Below are positions 19,301-29,595 of a stretch of 64,000 bases of DNA, one piece after another; the first letter of the stretch is position 1, and each line of letters opens with the position of its first letter. The translations under genes were made by a program, and so were the position numbers. The DNA lies in the NCBI GenBank assembly GCA_021775835.1, contig JAJFHC010000120.1, forward strand, positions 24,858 through 88,857. Reading direction: 5' to 3'. Source of the DNA: Hyphomicrobiales bacterium. GTDB taxonomy: Bacteria > Pseudomonadota > Alphaproteobacteria > Rhizobiales > JAJFHC01. The notes below the pieces were generated by a model. That model was not told the origin of the DNA. It worked only from the letters and a program-made list of their open reading frames with translations, and did no database searches.

Positions 19301-20187
19301 ACCCAACAGAATACGACTTTATGGTCCGGTATCTGAAGGAGAAATCCGGTTTGGCCCTGGCGCCGAACAAGGAGTATCTGCTGCAGAGCAGACTCGGCCC
19401 GATCGTCCGTGAAAAGGGTCTTGCAGACCTTTCCGAACTGATTGCCAAATTGCGGCGCGGCATGGATCAGGCTTTGGCAACTGACGTGATGGAAGCAATG
19501 ACGACCAACGAGTCATTCTTCTTCCGGGATCGCACACCTTTTGATCTGATGAAAGATTTCATGGTCCCGTCTCTTCTGGAAAATGGCCGGGCTTTACCCA
19601 AACTCCGGGTCTGGTGCGCGGCGGCATCGACCGGTCAGGAGCCCTATTCAATTTCGATATTACTGAGCGAAATGGCTCGGGATCTGAAAGGGCGGTCGAC
19701 TGAAATTGTTGCGACCGACATCTCCAAACAGGTTCTGGAACGGGCAAAATTGGGCATATACAGCCAGTTTGAAGTGCAGCGTGGCCTGCCTATCAAACTC
19801 TTGATGAAGTATTTCAAAAAGATAGACGAGACCTGGCAGATCAACGACGCCATGCGCTCGTCGGTAAAATTCGAATTTGCAAATCTGCTCAAAGATTTTT
19901 CAAGGTTGGGCAAGTTCGACATAGTTTTTTGCCGCAATGTGCTCATCTATTTTGACGAACCCACAAAAAGAGACATTCTCAAGAGGATCGCTTCTGTGCT
20001 GAATCCAGGCGGTTTCGTTGTTTTGGGAGCCGCTGAAACGATAATGGGTCTTTCCGATAGCTTACAAACGGTCCCCGGCAAACGAGGCATCATCTCGCTC
20101 AAGGATGCCAAGGAAACCCCGGCATCGCGCCATAGTGGTTCGTTCGCTCCGCGAGGTGCCGCGGCAATGAATGTGATAAACGGGTGA
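19297..20187 (+). CDS. cheR: chemotaxis protein methyltransferase CheR
   Basis: 296 residues. N-terminal helical domain followed by the SAM-binding domain with WCAAASTGQEPYSISI, EIVATDISKQVLERAK and the conserved FCRNVLIYFD. It methylates glutamates of chemoreceptors using SAM. Start overlaps the cheB stop (ATGA), so the two opposing enzymes are translationally coupled. Last gene of the operon; no chemoreceptor, CheD or CheL follows in the window. Confidence 0.93.
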   Translation: MNPTEYDFMVRYLKEKSGLALAPNKEYLLQSRLGPIVREKGLADLSELIAKLRRGMDQALATDVMEAMTTNESFFFRDRTPFDLMKDFMVPSLLENGRALPKLRVWCAAASTGQEPYSISILLSEMARDLKGRSTEIVATDISKQVLERAKLGIYSQFEVQRGLPIKLLMKYFKKIDETWQINDAMRSSVKFEFANLLKDFSRLGKFDIVFCRNVLIYFDEPTKRDILKRIASVLNPGGFVVLGAAETIMGLSDSLQTVPGKRGIISLKDAKETPASRHSGSFAPRGAAAMNVING

Positions 20188-20418
20188 TGTTCAGTCGACC
20201 TGTCTATGAAGCCGGTACCGACAAGAGGCTTCCTGCCGGTCGTCATCCGCCCCAAGCGCGGCGCGGAACCGTAAAGCGCTAATTTTGCGCCTTTGAACTC
20301 CTGTTGTGTTAACTTGTGGGCTTGATGTGACGTTAGCGTCTGGCCAAACAAACGTATACCGTGACCTCCATCGGGCACTTAGGGTCAGGCGATGCAGTGA
20401 AACACTGGGACTGTCCTC

Positions 20419-21600
20419 GTGGCCAGATCAATATCGATGCGGGTGCAGCTTTTGCTTTTGGCGGCTTTGGTCGCCATTGCGGCGTTGGTATGGTTTGCAA
20501 TGCGCCCGGAGAAGGATTCTGCTGCAGGTCACTCAAGTTCCACAGCCAGCAAGCCGCAGAAGAGCAGCGGACATAAAGTCGGGCGCAAGGTTCCCGTAAT
20601 TGTTGTTGAAGTCGGAAGGGTCAAGAACGACGAGATCGTTGCGGCCGTTGGAACTGCCCGTGCGCGTCGTTCCGTGACAATACAGCCGGAGTCGGACGGG
20701 GAAATTGTAGCGTTTGGTCCGCGCGCGGGCGAACGCGTCAAGAAGGGTGACACAATCGTGCGCCTTGACAGCACGAAAGCAAAACTCGCTGTCGAGATTG
20801 CGGAACGCAAACTCGAAGAAGTCAAACGCCTGCATGACCGGTCGAAGTTTCTACAACAGAGCAGCGTCAATTCGAGCGCAAAGGTCGAAGACGCACAAAC
20901 TATCGTCGAGCGTGTCGCCCTGGAACTTCAGCAGGCTCGCGAAGTGTTGCAGGATCTGACAATCCGTGCCCCGTTTGGCGGCGTTGTGGGCATTCCGGAG
21001 GTGGAAGTCGGTGATCGTGTCACCTCTACAACCGCTATCATCTCGCTGGACATGCGTTCCGAGATCCTGGTCGAGTTCGAAGTGGCGGAAAAATTTCTGG
21101 CGCGGATTGCCTCCGGTGACTTGGTCACGGCAGTTACGCCCAGCCATGACGGACGTGTGTTTTCGGGCCGGATAGAGCATATCGACAGCCGGGTTGACCC
21201 GATTTCCCGGACAGTTGCGGTTCGGGCGGTCATTCCCAACGACGAAGACCTTTTGAGGCCGGGCATGTCCTTTGCCGTGGAAGCTGTCCTGCCAGGGGAA
21301 TTCTATCCGGCAGTTCCGGAACTTTCACTGCAGTGGCGCAAGGGAGAAAGCTACGTCTGGATCGTGCAGGACGGCACAGTTTCCAAAGTCCTTGTCCGGA
21401 CCGTCAAACGGCTCAACAGCGTCATATTGGTGGATGCGGCCCTGAAGCCGGGACAATTGGTGGTGGTCGAAGGCGTTCAGCGATTGCGCCAGGGCCGGGC
21501 GGTATCCCATGCGGGGCCGAAACCCGAAGCAAAACCGGCTGCGTTGCCTGAATCGCGGCGACTGGATCCGGCCATTCCCCCAACCCTTGACAAGGGTTGA
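20419..21600 (+). CDS. RND efflux periplasmic adaptor subunit
   Basis: 393 residues. N-terminal membrane anchor (LLLLAALVAIAALVWFAM), then lipoyl/biotinyl half-motifs and an alpha-hairpin (VEIAERKLEEVKRLHDRS) and beta-barrel region of the HlyD/MexC type. It bridges the inner-membrane pump encoded next to an outer-membrane channel. A GTG at 20419 is the assumed start; an ATG at 20437 is possible. The stop lies 5 bases before the ATG of the pump gene. Confidence 0.88.
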   Translation: MARSISMRVQLLLLAALVAIAALVWFAMRPEKDSAAGHSSSTASKPQKSSGHKVGRKVPVIVVEVGRVKNDEIVAAVGTARARRSVTIQPESDGEIVAFGPRAGERVKKGDTIVRLDSTKAKLAVEIAERKLEEVKRLHDRSKFLQQSSVNSSAKVEDAQTIVERVALELQQAREVLQDLTIRAPFGGVVGIPEVEVGDRVTSTTAIISLDMRSEILVEFEVAEKFLARIASGDLVTAVTPSHDGRVFSGRIEHIDSRVDPISRTVAVRAVIPNDEDLLRPGMSFAVEAVLPGEFYPAVPELSLQWRKGESYVWIVQDGTVSKVLVRTVKRLNSVILVDAALKPGQLVVVEGVQRLRQGRAVSHAGPKPEAKPAALPESRRLDPAIPPTLDKG

Positions 21601-21605
21601 ACCGG

Positions 21606-24600
21606 ATGGGAATCGCCAGTGACCTTCCAGCCCTGAGCGTTCGTCGTCCCTATCTGGCCGCAGTGCTCAATTTTTTGATTATCATTGCCGGAGTGAGTGC
21701 AATCTTCGGTGTCGAAGTTCGCGAACTGCCGGATGTGGACAGGCCGATCGTTACAGTGCGGGCCAATTTCCCGGGCGGATCGCCTGAGACAATCGATGCA
21801 GAAATCACCAGCGTGATTGAAGGCGCTGTTGCTCGGGTCAATGGCGTTGTCGAAGTGCGCTCGTCTAGCGAAGAAAACAACTTCCGCATCCGTGTGGTGT
21901 TCCGGCCGTCTGTCGATCTGGTTACGGCTGCCAATGATGTGCGCGAAGCGGTGAGCAGAGTACAGCGGGAACTGCCAGCCGGTGTGGAAGATCTCTTCGT
22001 GATCAAGGCCGATGCCGATTCCCAGGCGATCATCCGCCTGGCTGTTATGAGTGATGAGCTGCCGATCGAAGATGTCACGCGCAAGGTCGAAAACGAGATC
22101 ATCCCCGAGATCACTTCAGTCGCCGGTGTGGCCGACGTCGCGCTCTTCGGCAAACGCGAGCGCGTGATGAGGGTCGTGATCGATCCCATGCGTCTCGCCA
22201 GCTATAGCCTGTCCGTGTCGGATGTGGTCGGTGTCCTGAAGGGGGCTCGCTATGATGTGCCGGCCGGCAGCTTCAAATCAAACCAACAGGAAGTGATTGT
22301 CCGGGCCAATGCGTCGGTTACGAGACCGGAGGCGATCGAAAAACTTGTCATCCGTGATCCGATAAGAATTGGAGACATAGGCCATGTCTTTTTTGGCCCT
22401 GCCGACGCTGAGAGCATTGTGCGACTGGATGGTCGGACGATTGTGAGCCTGGGGGTCATCCGGCGTGCGCAATCAAATACGGTTTCGATTTCCCGCGATG
22501 TGGCCGCAGTGGTCAGCAAACTCAACCGCCGCCTCAAAGGCGTGAAGATCGTCACCACTTCGGACGATTCCATTTTCATAAAGGGTGCGATCGGCGAGGT
22601 TCTCATCAGCCTGTCGCTGGCGGTGTTGATCGTTGTCGCGGTCATCACACTCTTCATGGGACAACTCCGGGCCGCATTCATTCCCGCTGTTGCCATACCC
22701 GTCGCCCTGATAGGGACCATCGCCGCAATATGGTTGCTCGGCTTTTCCCTCAACCTGATCACGTTGCTGGCGCTTGTGCTGGCGACGGGACTGGTCGTCG
22801 ATGACGCAATTGTCGTTCTGGAAAACATTCAGCGGCTCAAGGGCCGGGGTCTGGCACCGCGGGCGGCAGCAGTGATCGGGACGCGCCAGGTGTTCTTTGC
22901 CGTCATTGCGACCACTGCGACCTTGATTTCGGTATTCCTGCCGATTTCGTTCCTGCCCTCGACAGCCGGTCGGTTGTTCGGTGAGTTTGGGTTTGTGCTC
23001 GCCGTGACAGTTTGTATTTCGTCTTTCGTCGCTCTGACGATTGTTCCAATTCTGGCGTCGCGAATCGCGCTGCCAACCAAACCTGATGCCGATCGGCAAC
23101 TGTCCGTCAGTTCGTTGATCGGACGACCGATCGGTGCCGGTTATGCAAGAGCACTGGATCTCATCCTGGCCGCTCCACTTGTGGTGATCGGACTTTGCGG
23201 AGTCGTCATGGTCTGCGCTGTGGTCACGTTTCACACACTTGGCGAAGAGCTGGTGCCCGAAGAGGACAGGGGACTGATTGCCATACGGCTCACCGGTCCC
23301 GATGGTGTAGGCCTGGATTATACCGACCGACAGGTCGAGAAGATCGAGGCCATACTGCAGCCTTTGGTTGATGACGGCACCGCGACCGGCCTGTTCACGA
23401 TCACCGGGAGATATGATCTAAACCGCGGCCAGGTCGACGCTCCCTTGCGCGACTGGTCCGAGCGAAGCCGAAGCGAAGGCGAGATTGCCAAGACAATCAA
23501 TGCCCAACTTCGCAACATTCCCGGGGCTCGTGCTCGTGTACGACGCAGCAACAGCCTGGGTCTGCGCAATGCCGATGGCGGCATTCGGTTTGCCCTGACC
23601 GGGTCGAATTACGAGACCATCGCCGATGCTGCCGACACCTTTGTCGTTGCTATGGAACAAAAGGTCGTGCAGATCCAGAACCTCCGTGTCGAGTTTAGGG
23701 CAACCCAACCTCAACTGTCCGTCAGCATCGACCGCCGCCGTGCCATTGACCTCGGGGTTCCGATCGAAAGTCTGGCGTCGACCGTTCAGGTTCTGGTCGA
23801 TAATGACGAGGTCGCCGAACTGACGATCGACGACGAGCAGGTGTCCGTCGTGCTGCAGGCGCAGGCCGGTGTCATCGACGACCCTTCGGATTTGCGCAAT
23901 CTTTATGTCGCCGCTTCGAATGGTCGGCTTGTTCCCTTGTCACAACTGGTCTCGTTCAAGGAAAATGCCGTGGCGGCCGAACTGGACCGCCACGGGCAAC
24001 GCCGCGCCATCGAGATCTTTGGCGACCCTGTCCCGGGTTATTCGCTTCGCGAAGCCGTCAACGCCATACAATCGCTGGCCGATGAAACACTGCCGGCGGG
24101 AATCGGTCTGTTGTTTCTCGACGAAGCCTCAGCGCTCAACGAAACGTCTCATGGGGTCACGATCACCTATCTTGTGGCGCTGCTCATTGTTTTTCTGGTG
24201 CTCGTGGCCCAGTTCGAAAGCTTGAGCAGTGCACTGGTCATCATGCTGACCGTCCCGTTCGGCATCTGTGCGGCAATTTTCGCCCTGGCCCTGACAGGAA
24301 CCACCATCAATATCTATAGCCAGATCGGCATCCTGATGCTGATCGGCATCATGGCGAAGAACGCCATTCTCATGGTCGAGTTCGCCGATCAACTGCGCGA
24401 GGAAGGCCATTCCGTGTTTGATGCCGTTCGGGAAGCCTCGATCGTGCGGTTTCGCCCCATTGCCATGACAATGATGTCGACAGTGCTCGCTGGTCTTCCA
24501 CTAATTCTGGGCGGTGGACCGGGTGTCGAGGCCCGCGCGGCGATCGGGTGGGTCGTGTTCGGCGGCCTTGGTCTGGCGGCCATGTTCACCTTGTTTCTGA

Positions 24601-24716
24601 CGCCTGCGCTCTACATTCTCATCGCCGGTCTGGTCAAGCCTCGTAACGAAGCGGCTAGCCTGATTGAGAAAGAGATCAAGGACGGCGATTCGATTGTGAA
24701 AGCGGCTGGAGAATAA
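21606..24716 (+). CDS. RND efflux transporter permease (AcrB/MexF-like family)
   Basis: 1036 residues, full length for the HAE-RND family: two repeats of one plus five membrane spans around large periplasmic loops. The proton-relay acids are present in TM4 (LVVDDAIVVLENIQR) and the TM11 region MIGIMAKNAILMVEF-like (LIGIMAKNAILMVEFAD) is conserved. Proton-driven export of hydrophobic drugs, bile-like compounds or endogenous metabolites; substrate not predictable. The ATG at 21606 has AAGGG nine bases upstream. No outer-membrane channel gene is adjacent. Confidence 0.9.
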   Translation: MGIASDLPALSVRRPYLAAVLNFLIIIAGVSAIFGVEVRELPDVDRPIVTVRANFPGGSPETIDAEITSVIEGAVARVNGVVEVRSSSEENNFRIRVVFRPSVDLVTAANDVREAVSRVQRELPAGVEDLFVIKADADSQAIIRLAVMSDELPIEDVTRKVENEIIPEITSVAGVADVALFGKRERVMRVVIDPMRLASYSLSVSDVVGVLKGARYDVPAGSFKSNQQEVIVRANASVTRPEAIEKLVIRDPIRIGDIGHVFFGPADAESIVRLDGRTIVSLGVIRRAQSNTVSISRDVAAVVSKLNRRLKGVKIVTTSDDSIFIKGAIGEVLISLSLAVLIVVAVITLFMGQLRAAFIPAVAIPVALIGTIAAIWLLGFSLNLITLLALVLATGLVVDDAIVVLENIQRLKGRGLAPRAAAVIGTRQVFFAVIATTATLISVFLPISFLPSTAGRLFGEFGFVLAVTVCISSFVALTIVPILASRIALPTKPDADRQLSVSSLIGRPIGAGYARALDLILAAPLVVIGLCGVVMVCAVVTFHTLGEELVPEEDRGLIAIRLTGPDGVGLDYTDRQVEKIEAILQPLVDDGTATGLFTITGRYDLNRGQVDAPLRDWSERSRSEGEIAKTINAQLRNIPGARARVRRSNSLGLRNADGGIRFALTGSNYETIADAADTFVVAMEQKVVQIQNLRVEFRATQPQLSVSIDRRRAIDLGVPIESLASTVQVLVDNDEVAELTIDDEQVSVVLQAQAGVIDDPSDLRNLYVAASNGRLVPLSQLVSFKENAVAAELDRHGQRRAIEIFGDPVPGYSLREAVNAIQSLADETLPAGIGLLFLDEASALNETSHGVTITYLVALLIVFLVLVAQFESLSSALVIMLTVPFGICAAIFALALTGTTINIYSQIGILMLIGIMAKNAILMVEFADQLREEGHSVFDAVREASIVRFRPIAMTMMSTVLAGLPLILGGGPGVEARAAIGWVVFGGLGLAAMFTLFLTPALYILIAGLVKPRNEAASLIEKEIKDGDSIVKAAGE

Positions 24717-24765
24717 ATCTGTTTCGCATTGTTTGCCGGAAGTGATCCCATAGACCTGCAGCCAC

Positions 24766-24795
24766 AAAAAAACCCCGGATGAACCGGGGTTTTCT
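24766..24795. terminator. bidirectional terminator between the RND operon and ctrA
   Basis: AACCCCGG (24771-24778) pairs with CCGGGGTT (24784-24791), with A-rich sequence on the left and T-rich on the right, so it serves both converging units. Confidence 0.88.
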
Positions 24796-24816
24796 TATTC
24801 TTGTCTGTTGCCTGGT

Positions 24817-25524
24817 TCAGGCGGATTCTCTCATGGGCTCGGCGCCTTCGGATGGATCGCGCAGAACGTAGCCGCGGCCCCAGACCGTTTCGATATAGTG
24901 TTCGCCGTCGGTCGCTGCTGCAAGTTTCTTGCGCAATTTGCAGATGAACACGTCGATGATCTTGAGTTCAGGCTCGTCCATACCGCCATAAAGATGGTTG
25001 AGGAACATTTCCTTGGTCAAGGTCGTGCCCTTGCGCAGGCTCAGAAGCTCGAGCATCTGATATTCCTTGCCGGTCAGGTGCACCCGCTGGCCGTTGACCT
25101 CAACCGTCTTGGTGTCGAGGTTCACTTTCAATTCGCCGGTCGCAATGATCGACTGGGAATGGCCCTTGGAGCGTCGTACGACCGCATGAATACGGGCGAC
25201 CAGTTCGTCCTTGTGGAAGGGCTTGGTCATGTAGTCATCGGCGCCAAAGCCCAATCCCCGGACCTTGTTTTCGATGCCTGCAAGCCCCGACAAAATCAGG
25301 ATCGGCGTATTGACCTTGGCCACTCGCAGTGTCTTGAGGACTTCATACCCGCTCATGTCCGGCAGGTTCAGGTCCAGCAATATGATGTCATAGTCATAAA
25401 GCTTACCCAGATCGACGCCTTCTTCACCGAGATCTGTCGTGTAAACATTAAATCCGTCCGACTTGAGCATCAGTTCGATACTCTGTGCTGTTGCACTGTC
25501 GTCTTCGATTAGAAGAACTCTCAT
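24817..25524 (-). CDS. ctrA: cell-cycle master response regulator CtrA
   Basis: 235 residues, near identical in layout to CtrA of other alphaproteobacteria. OmpR-class: receiver with [20 protein letters not shown], phospho-Asp in [13 protein letters not shown] and [16 protein letters not shown], then the winged-helix DNA-binding domain with [17 protein letters not shown] and [13 protein letters not shown]. It binds TTAA-N7-TTAA sites and controls flagellar, chemotaxis and division genes; phosphate arrives via ChpT (encoded at 13.7 kb). It lies divergent from fliI-fliJ. Confidence 0.95.
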   Translation of the reverse strand: MRVLLIEDDSATAQSIELMLKSDGFNVYTTDLGEEGVDLGKLYDYDIILLDLNLPDMSGYEVLKTLRVAKVNTPILILSGLAGIENKVRGLGFGADDYMTKPFHKDELVARIHAVVRRSKGHSQSIIATGELKVNLDTKTVEVNGQRVHLTGKEYQMLELLSLRKGTTLTKEMFLNHLYGGMDEPELKIIDVFICKLRKKLAAATDGEHYIETVWGRGYVLRDPSEGAEPMRESA

Positions 25525-25892
25525 TCCAATCCCCTCTTGCGTGGCCCCTTCTGGGCTTAGCCGCTGGACACATTAATCCGGCGCTAACGCAGAACCACCG
25601 AACATTTCCAATCGTTAAGATATTCCACAATTGGTTAACAAATTATAATTATCCCAACTATACGAAGTGGTTCAGCCAAATTGTACATGTGATGGATCAG
25701 AACAGAACGCGTATGACCGAATCACTTGGGAGCCCATCAAACTGACGGGCAAACTCAACACTCGACCAACAAGGTTTACGAAACCTTAAACGCTTTCGCG
25801 CAGTATAGAGGCGTAATTGTGATTCGTGTGCGTTCAAATTTTGATTTTTCGCCGATTTGCAGGCGGAATCGCTAAGGCGGGGCCAGCTTAAA
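25525..25892. promoter_or_regulatory. divergent regulatory region between ctrA and fliI
   Basis: An AT-rich 368-base gap. It holds several isolated TTAA half-sites (25615, 25635 within GTTAAC, 25788 and 25887 region) but no clean TTAA-N7-TTAA box, and GANTC (CcrM methylation) sites at 25719-25723, 25821-25825 and 25866-25870. In Caulobacter ctrA is autoregulated and sensitive to GANTC methylation; the same is plausible here but not shown. Confidence 0.5.
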
Positions 25893-27242
25893 TTGAGAGC
25901 TTTAATTAACGAAATATCCGCGCTGCCGGATGTGGAGCAGTATGGCCGGGTGGAGTCCGTACAAGGACTTCTCGTGGAAGTGGCCGGGCCAGTGCAGGCG
26001 ATGAGCATCGGATCGCGGATCTCGATTGACGTGCGCGGTCAGGCAAATGTTCCGTGCGAGGTGGTCGGTTTTCGTGAAAAACGAGCCTTGTGCATGCCAT
26101 TTGGCGCTCTTGAAGGCGTTCGCATGGGCTGCAAGGCCGTGGTCGGGAACTATCGCCCGGTGATTCGCCCCGATCCCAGCTGGCTGGGGCGTGTGCTGAA
26201 TGCGGAGGGGGTTCCAATCGATGGCAAGGGACCGCTGAGCAACGGCTGCGAGGCTTACGATCTGCGAAGCGCACCGCCGCCGGCGCACAAGCGGTCTCGT
26301 GTTGGCGATCCCGTCGACCTGGGTGTGCGGGCTCTCAATGCGTTCACCACGTGTTGCAAGGGCCAGAGAATGGGCATTTTTGCCGGATCAGGGGTCGGCA
26401 AGTCGGTGCTGCTTTCTATGCTGGCCCGAAACACGGCCTGTGATGTGTCGATCATCGGCCTGATCGGCGAACGCGGACGCGAAGTCCAGGAATTCATCGA
26501 AGACGATCTGGGCCCCGAGGGCCTTGCCCGCAGCATTGTGGTGGTTGCGACCTCGGACGAGGCGGCCCTGATGCGGCGCCAGGCGGCTTATCTCACGTTG
26601 GCGCTCAGCGAGTATTTTCGCGACCTAGGCCAGGATGTCCTGTGCCTGATGGACAGCGTCACCCGATTTGCCATGGCTCAGCGCGATATCGGTCTGTCTG
26701 GGGGGGAACCGCCGACAAGCAAGGGCTACACGCCGACGGTGTTCGCCGAACTTCCGAAGCTTCTCGAACGGGCAGGACCTGGAGTCGGCACTGGATCGAT
26801 AACCGGATTGTTCACGGTCCTGGTGGAAGGCGACGATCACAACGAACCTGTGGCAGATGCCGTGCGCTCGATCCTCGACGGACATATTGTCATGGATCGC
26901 CGCATTGCCGAGCGCGGGCGATATCCGGCCGTCGACGTTTTACGGTCGGTTTCCAGAACGATGCCAGGCTGTGTGCCGGATGATGCGCTCCCCGTGGTTC
27001 AGGAAGCGCGCCGGCTCATGTCGATCTACAATGACATGGAAGAACTTATTCGTCTGGGAGCCTACAGGCCGGGATCCGATCCGAAAATTGACGAATCCAT
27101 CCACTTTCAACCGATGTTGGAAACTTTTCTTTCACAGCGAAAGGAAGAATCAACTTTGCTGTGCGATGGTTACGATCAGTTGGCCCGGATTTTGAATGAT
27201 AACGATCACAACAACAACGACATGCAAGGGCAAGTATCATGA
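25893..27242 (+). CDS. fliI: flagellar export ATPase FliI
   Basis: 449 residues from the TTG at 25893, which has AAGGCGGGG about 10 bases upstream; an earlier TTG at 25857 has none. F1-ATPase-beta-like: Walker [18 protein letters not shown], a Walker B region [17 protein letters not shown], and [16 protein letters not shown]. It energises type III secretion of flagellar subunits at the base of the export gate. Coupled to fliJ through an ATGA overlap and divergent from ctrA. Confidence 0.93.
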   Translation: MRALINEISALPDVEQYGRVESVQGLLVEVAGPVQAMSIGSRISIDVRGQANVPCEVVGFREKRALCMPFGALEGVRMGCKAVVGNYRPVIRPDPSWLGRVLNAEGVPIDGKGPLSNGCEAYDLRSAPPPAHKRSRVGDPVDLGVRALNAFTTCCKGQRMGIFAGSGVGKSVLLSMLARNTACDVSIIGLIGERGREVQEFIEDDLGPEGLARSIVVVATSDEAALMRRQAAYLTLALSEYFRDLGQDVLCLMDSVTRFAMAQRDIGLSGGEPPTSKGYTPTVFAELPKLLERAGPGVGTGSITGLFTVLVEGDDHNEPVADAVRSILDGHIVMDRRIAERGRYPAVDVLRSVSRTMPGCVPDDALPVVQEARRLMSIYNDMEELIRLGAYRPGSDPKIDESIHFQPMLETFLSQRKEESTLLCDGYDQLARILNDNDHNNNDMQGQVS

Positions 27243-27661
27243 GGTCACGTGAGTCCTTTATCCGTCTTCACAAATTTCAGGTTGACGAGAAGCGTCGGCA
27301 GGTTGCCGATATTGAAATGATGATCGCTGAGTTTCGGCGCAAGGAATCCGAGCTTGAGCAGCAAGTGCTGTCCGAGCAGGAGCGTTCCGGCATTACCGAT
27401 ATGACGCACTATGCCTACCCCACCTTTGCCAAGGCGGCTCAAGGTCGGCGGGATAACCTATTGAAATCCATAGAAGAACTTGACGTTCAGCTTGACGGCG
27501 CCAAGGAAGACCTGTCCAAGGCCTTCGCAGAACTCAAGAAGTTCGAGTTGCTTCAGGAAAAGGAAGACGGGCGCCGCAAGACGGAGCTTTCCGCAAAGGA
27601 ACAGGCCGAACTTGACGATGTGGGCCTGGGAATGCATCGCCAAAGCGCCATCTCCGGCTGA
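27239..27661 (+). CDS. fliJ: flagellar export chaperone FliJ
   Basis: 140 residues, almost wholly coiled coil with charged heptads ([37 protein letters not shown]). FliJ is the gamma-like stalk of the FliI ring and promotes its activity. Sequence alone is weakly diagnostic, but position immediately after fliI with overlapping codons, length and coiled-coil nature make the call firm. Confidence 0.88.
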   Translation: MRSRESFIRLHKFQVDEKRRQVADIEMMIAEFRRKESELEQQVLSEQERSGITDMTHYAYPTFAKAAQGRRDNLLKSIEELDVQLDGAKEDLSKAFAELKKFELLQEKEDGRRKTELSAKEQAELDDVGLGMHRQSAISG

Positions 27662-27691
27662 ACCTTCAAAACCACAAACTGTTTCAATCTG

Positions 27692-27724
27692 AAACGCCCT
27701 CGAACTTTCGGGGGCGTTTTGTTT
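27692..27724 (+). terminator. terminator after fliJ
   Basis: AAACGCCC (27692-27699) pairs with GGGCGTTT (27712-27719) and is followed by TTTTGTTTTG. Confidence 0.8.
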
Positions 27725-27808
27725 TGGGACTATGTTGAAATCGCTTGCGTTGTGGAACTGGGCAGCGGCACCCTTAAGGTGCCGCAACCCCGGGAATGGA
27801 ATTTGACA

Positions 27809-28328
27809 ATGGCGGAATCGGACGATCGCGCAAAATTACTTGATGCGGGACTGGCGGAAGCCCAGGCAACTGTGCGGGCGTATGACACCAAGGCACAAAT
27901 TGTGGGGGGTTGGTTACATATTTGCCCTGGGCATCGTTTTCCAACTGGATGCCGTCGTGCCGAATGCGACTCAAGTGGGGGTCGTGAAGATCTTTGCAGC
28001 CTGGCTGGTCATCGTTGTCCCCATTCTGTTATTTGGTTTTGTTCTTTATCCGACTCGAAAGTCGGCGCCACACCTGGCCGACGAGATGATCGTGGATATT
28101 GAACAGGTACTTTATGTTGTACCCAGCAGACACCGCAATGTGCGGACCCTGATCGAAGCCGTCGACCGGGCAGACCCGGCCAATGAGATCGCCTTTGAAC
28201 TGCTGAAAGTATCCGCATTGAGGGAACTGAAGCGGCAACGATTCCTGAGGGCCCTGTTTTCGGCGGGTGTCTGCTTTGCGGTTCTGTTCGCGTCGCAGTT
28301 GAGCAGAAGCATCGGCCTGCCCTTTTGA
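27809..28328 (+). pseudogene. two-TM membrane protein gene interrupted by a single-base frameshift
   Basis: Two frames join naturally. The first, from ATG 27809, encodes MAESDDRAKLLDAGLAEAQA and continues to AYDTKAQIV; after the six-G run at 27904-27909 it derails. The other frame continues the protein as VGYIFALGIVFQL, a second membrane span AAWLVIVVPILLFGFVLYP and a cytosolic tail to 28328. Removing one G gives a seamless 172-residue protein with an N-terminal helix, two TM spans and a helical tail. The layout (helix with D-x-KA just before TM1) resembles the Pycsar/SLATT-type two-TM proteins, but no cyclase is adjacent. Sequencing error, phase variation or true decay cannot be separated. 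Confidence 0.6.
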
Positions 28329-28473
28329 CGGTGTCGCCTGATCGGACAAAAACGGATATACCGTTCACTGAATCAGGTTTCGATATTTTGGAGTGGGATG
28401 TGGGTGGAAAACCACATCCCTGATCCTCTACAGACACCAGGTCAACGTACAACAAATCAATATGGACGTTTGG

Positions 28474-29595
28474 ATGAGTAACGAAATTCTTGCCGAAGTG
28501 AGACTGCCAACAGGAGATTTGAAAGACGACCTGCCTTTTTTCAACAAAACGCTGGGCTTTCGTCTCGACACGATTTTTCCGGCTGACGATCCGGCGGTTG
28601 CCGTTATGTCAGGCTATGGCATCCGGATCCGACTCGAACGTGGAGCACAGGAGGCACCGGGAACAATTCGTCTGTTGTGTGACGACCCGGCAGCAATAGC
28701 CGGCGGCGAGACCGTTCTCACGGCTCCGAACGGCACAAGGATCGAAATTGCCGAAGCCCATCCCCATCTTGAAACCCCATCGACCCAACACTCCTTTGTG
28801 GTGCGCCGGATGATCGACAGCGACCCCTGGGTTATCGGTCGCGCGGGCATGCATTATCGCGACCTGATCCCCGACCGGCTGGGTGGAAGTATCATTGCCT
28901 CGCATATCCGCATTCCCGATGGCGGTCCGGTGCCAGATATGGTGCATTACCATACTGTCGGCTTCCAACTGATATTCTGTTACTCGGGCTGGGTGAGGCT
29001 GGTTTATGAAGACCAGGGGCCGCCGTTCATTTTGAGCGCCGGCGACTGTGTTATCCAACCGCCGGAAATTCGTCACCGTGTTCTCGAGTCATCCGACAAT
29101 CTGGAAGTCATCGAGATCGGGGTTCCGGCTGAACATGTCACCACGATCGACCACGACATGGAGCTGCCGACCCCGGACTTCAAACCCGACAGGGTGTTCA
29201 GTGGACAGACGTTCTGCCATCATCAGGTCGCTACCGCACAATGGAATCCTTGGCGGCTGGCAGGCTTTTCGGCAAGGGACACGGGAATCGACAAGGCGAC
29301 GGGTGGTGTCGCCAACGTGCAGGTCGCCAAGCTGACAGGACCGGCCGAAGACCAGATCACAAGCCATGGGACCGATATCCTGTTTACGTTCGTCATGAAC
29401 GGGACCATGACGCTCGCCGGTGAGGGCCAGGATGCGCAGGACCTGAAGGCCGGTGATGCGTTTGTCATTCCACCGGATACACGAACGGCGTACCGGAACT
29501 GCTCCGGCGACCTTGAATTGCTGGAGGTGTCGCTTCCCGGGCATGTGGAAACCAGAGTGCATGATGGTTTCCAGGACACGGCTGCAGGCACATGA
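28474..29595 (+). CDS. VOC-like plus double-cupin domain protein coupled to kynureninase
   Basis: 373 residues (ATG at 28462 is an alternative). The first 90 or so residues read like a glyoxalase/VOC half (VRLPTGDLKDDLPFFNKTLG, GYGIRIRLERG). Two cupin barrels follow: the first with MVHYHTVGFQLIFCYSGWVR and AGDCVIQPPEIRHRV, the second with VMNGTMTLAGEG and AGDAFVIPPDTR. The metal His set looks complete in cupin 1 (HYH, H of IRHR) and reduced in cupin 2. The stop overlaps the kynureninase start (ATGA), suggesting a role in tryptophan/kynurenine catabolism, possibly ring handling or regulation. Not assigned to a named enzyme. Confidence 0.8.
   Translation: MSNEILAEVRLPTGDLKDDLPFFNKTLGFRLDTIFPADDPAVAVMSGYGIRIRLERGAQEAPGTIRLLCDDPAAIAGGETVLTAPNGTRIEIAEAHPHLETPSTQHSFVVRRMIDSDPWVIGRAGMHYRDLIPDRLGGSIIASHIRIPDGGPVPDMVHYHTVGFQLIFCYSGWVRLVYEDQGPPFILSAGDCVIQPPEIRHRVLESSDNLEVIEIGVPAEHVTTIDHDMELPTPDFKPDRVFSGQTFCHHQVATAQWNPWRLAGFSARDTGIDKATGGVANVQVAKLTGPAEDQITSHGTDILFTFVMNGTMTLAGEGQDAQDLKAGDAFVIPPDTRTAYRNCSGDLELLEVSLPGHVETRVHDGFQDTAAGT

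Noticed and set aside
25600..25660. CtrA box upstream of ctrA
   Set aside because: TTAA half-sites at 25615 and 25635 are 16 bases apart, not the required seven, so only half-sites are noted.
27809..28328. A complete Pycsar or CBASS defence system
   Set aside because: Only the two-TM layout is suggestive; no cyclase, CD-NTase or other effector gene is adjacent and the neighbours are flagellar and metabolic.
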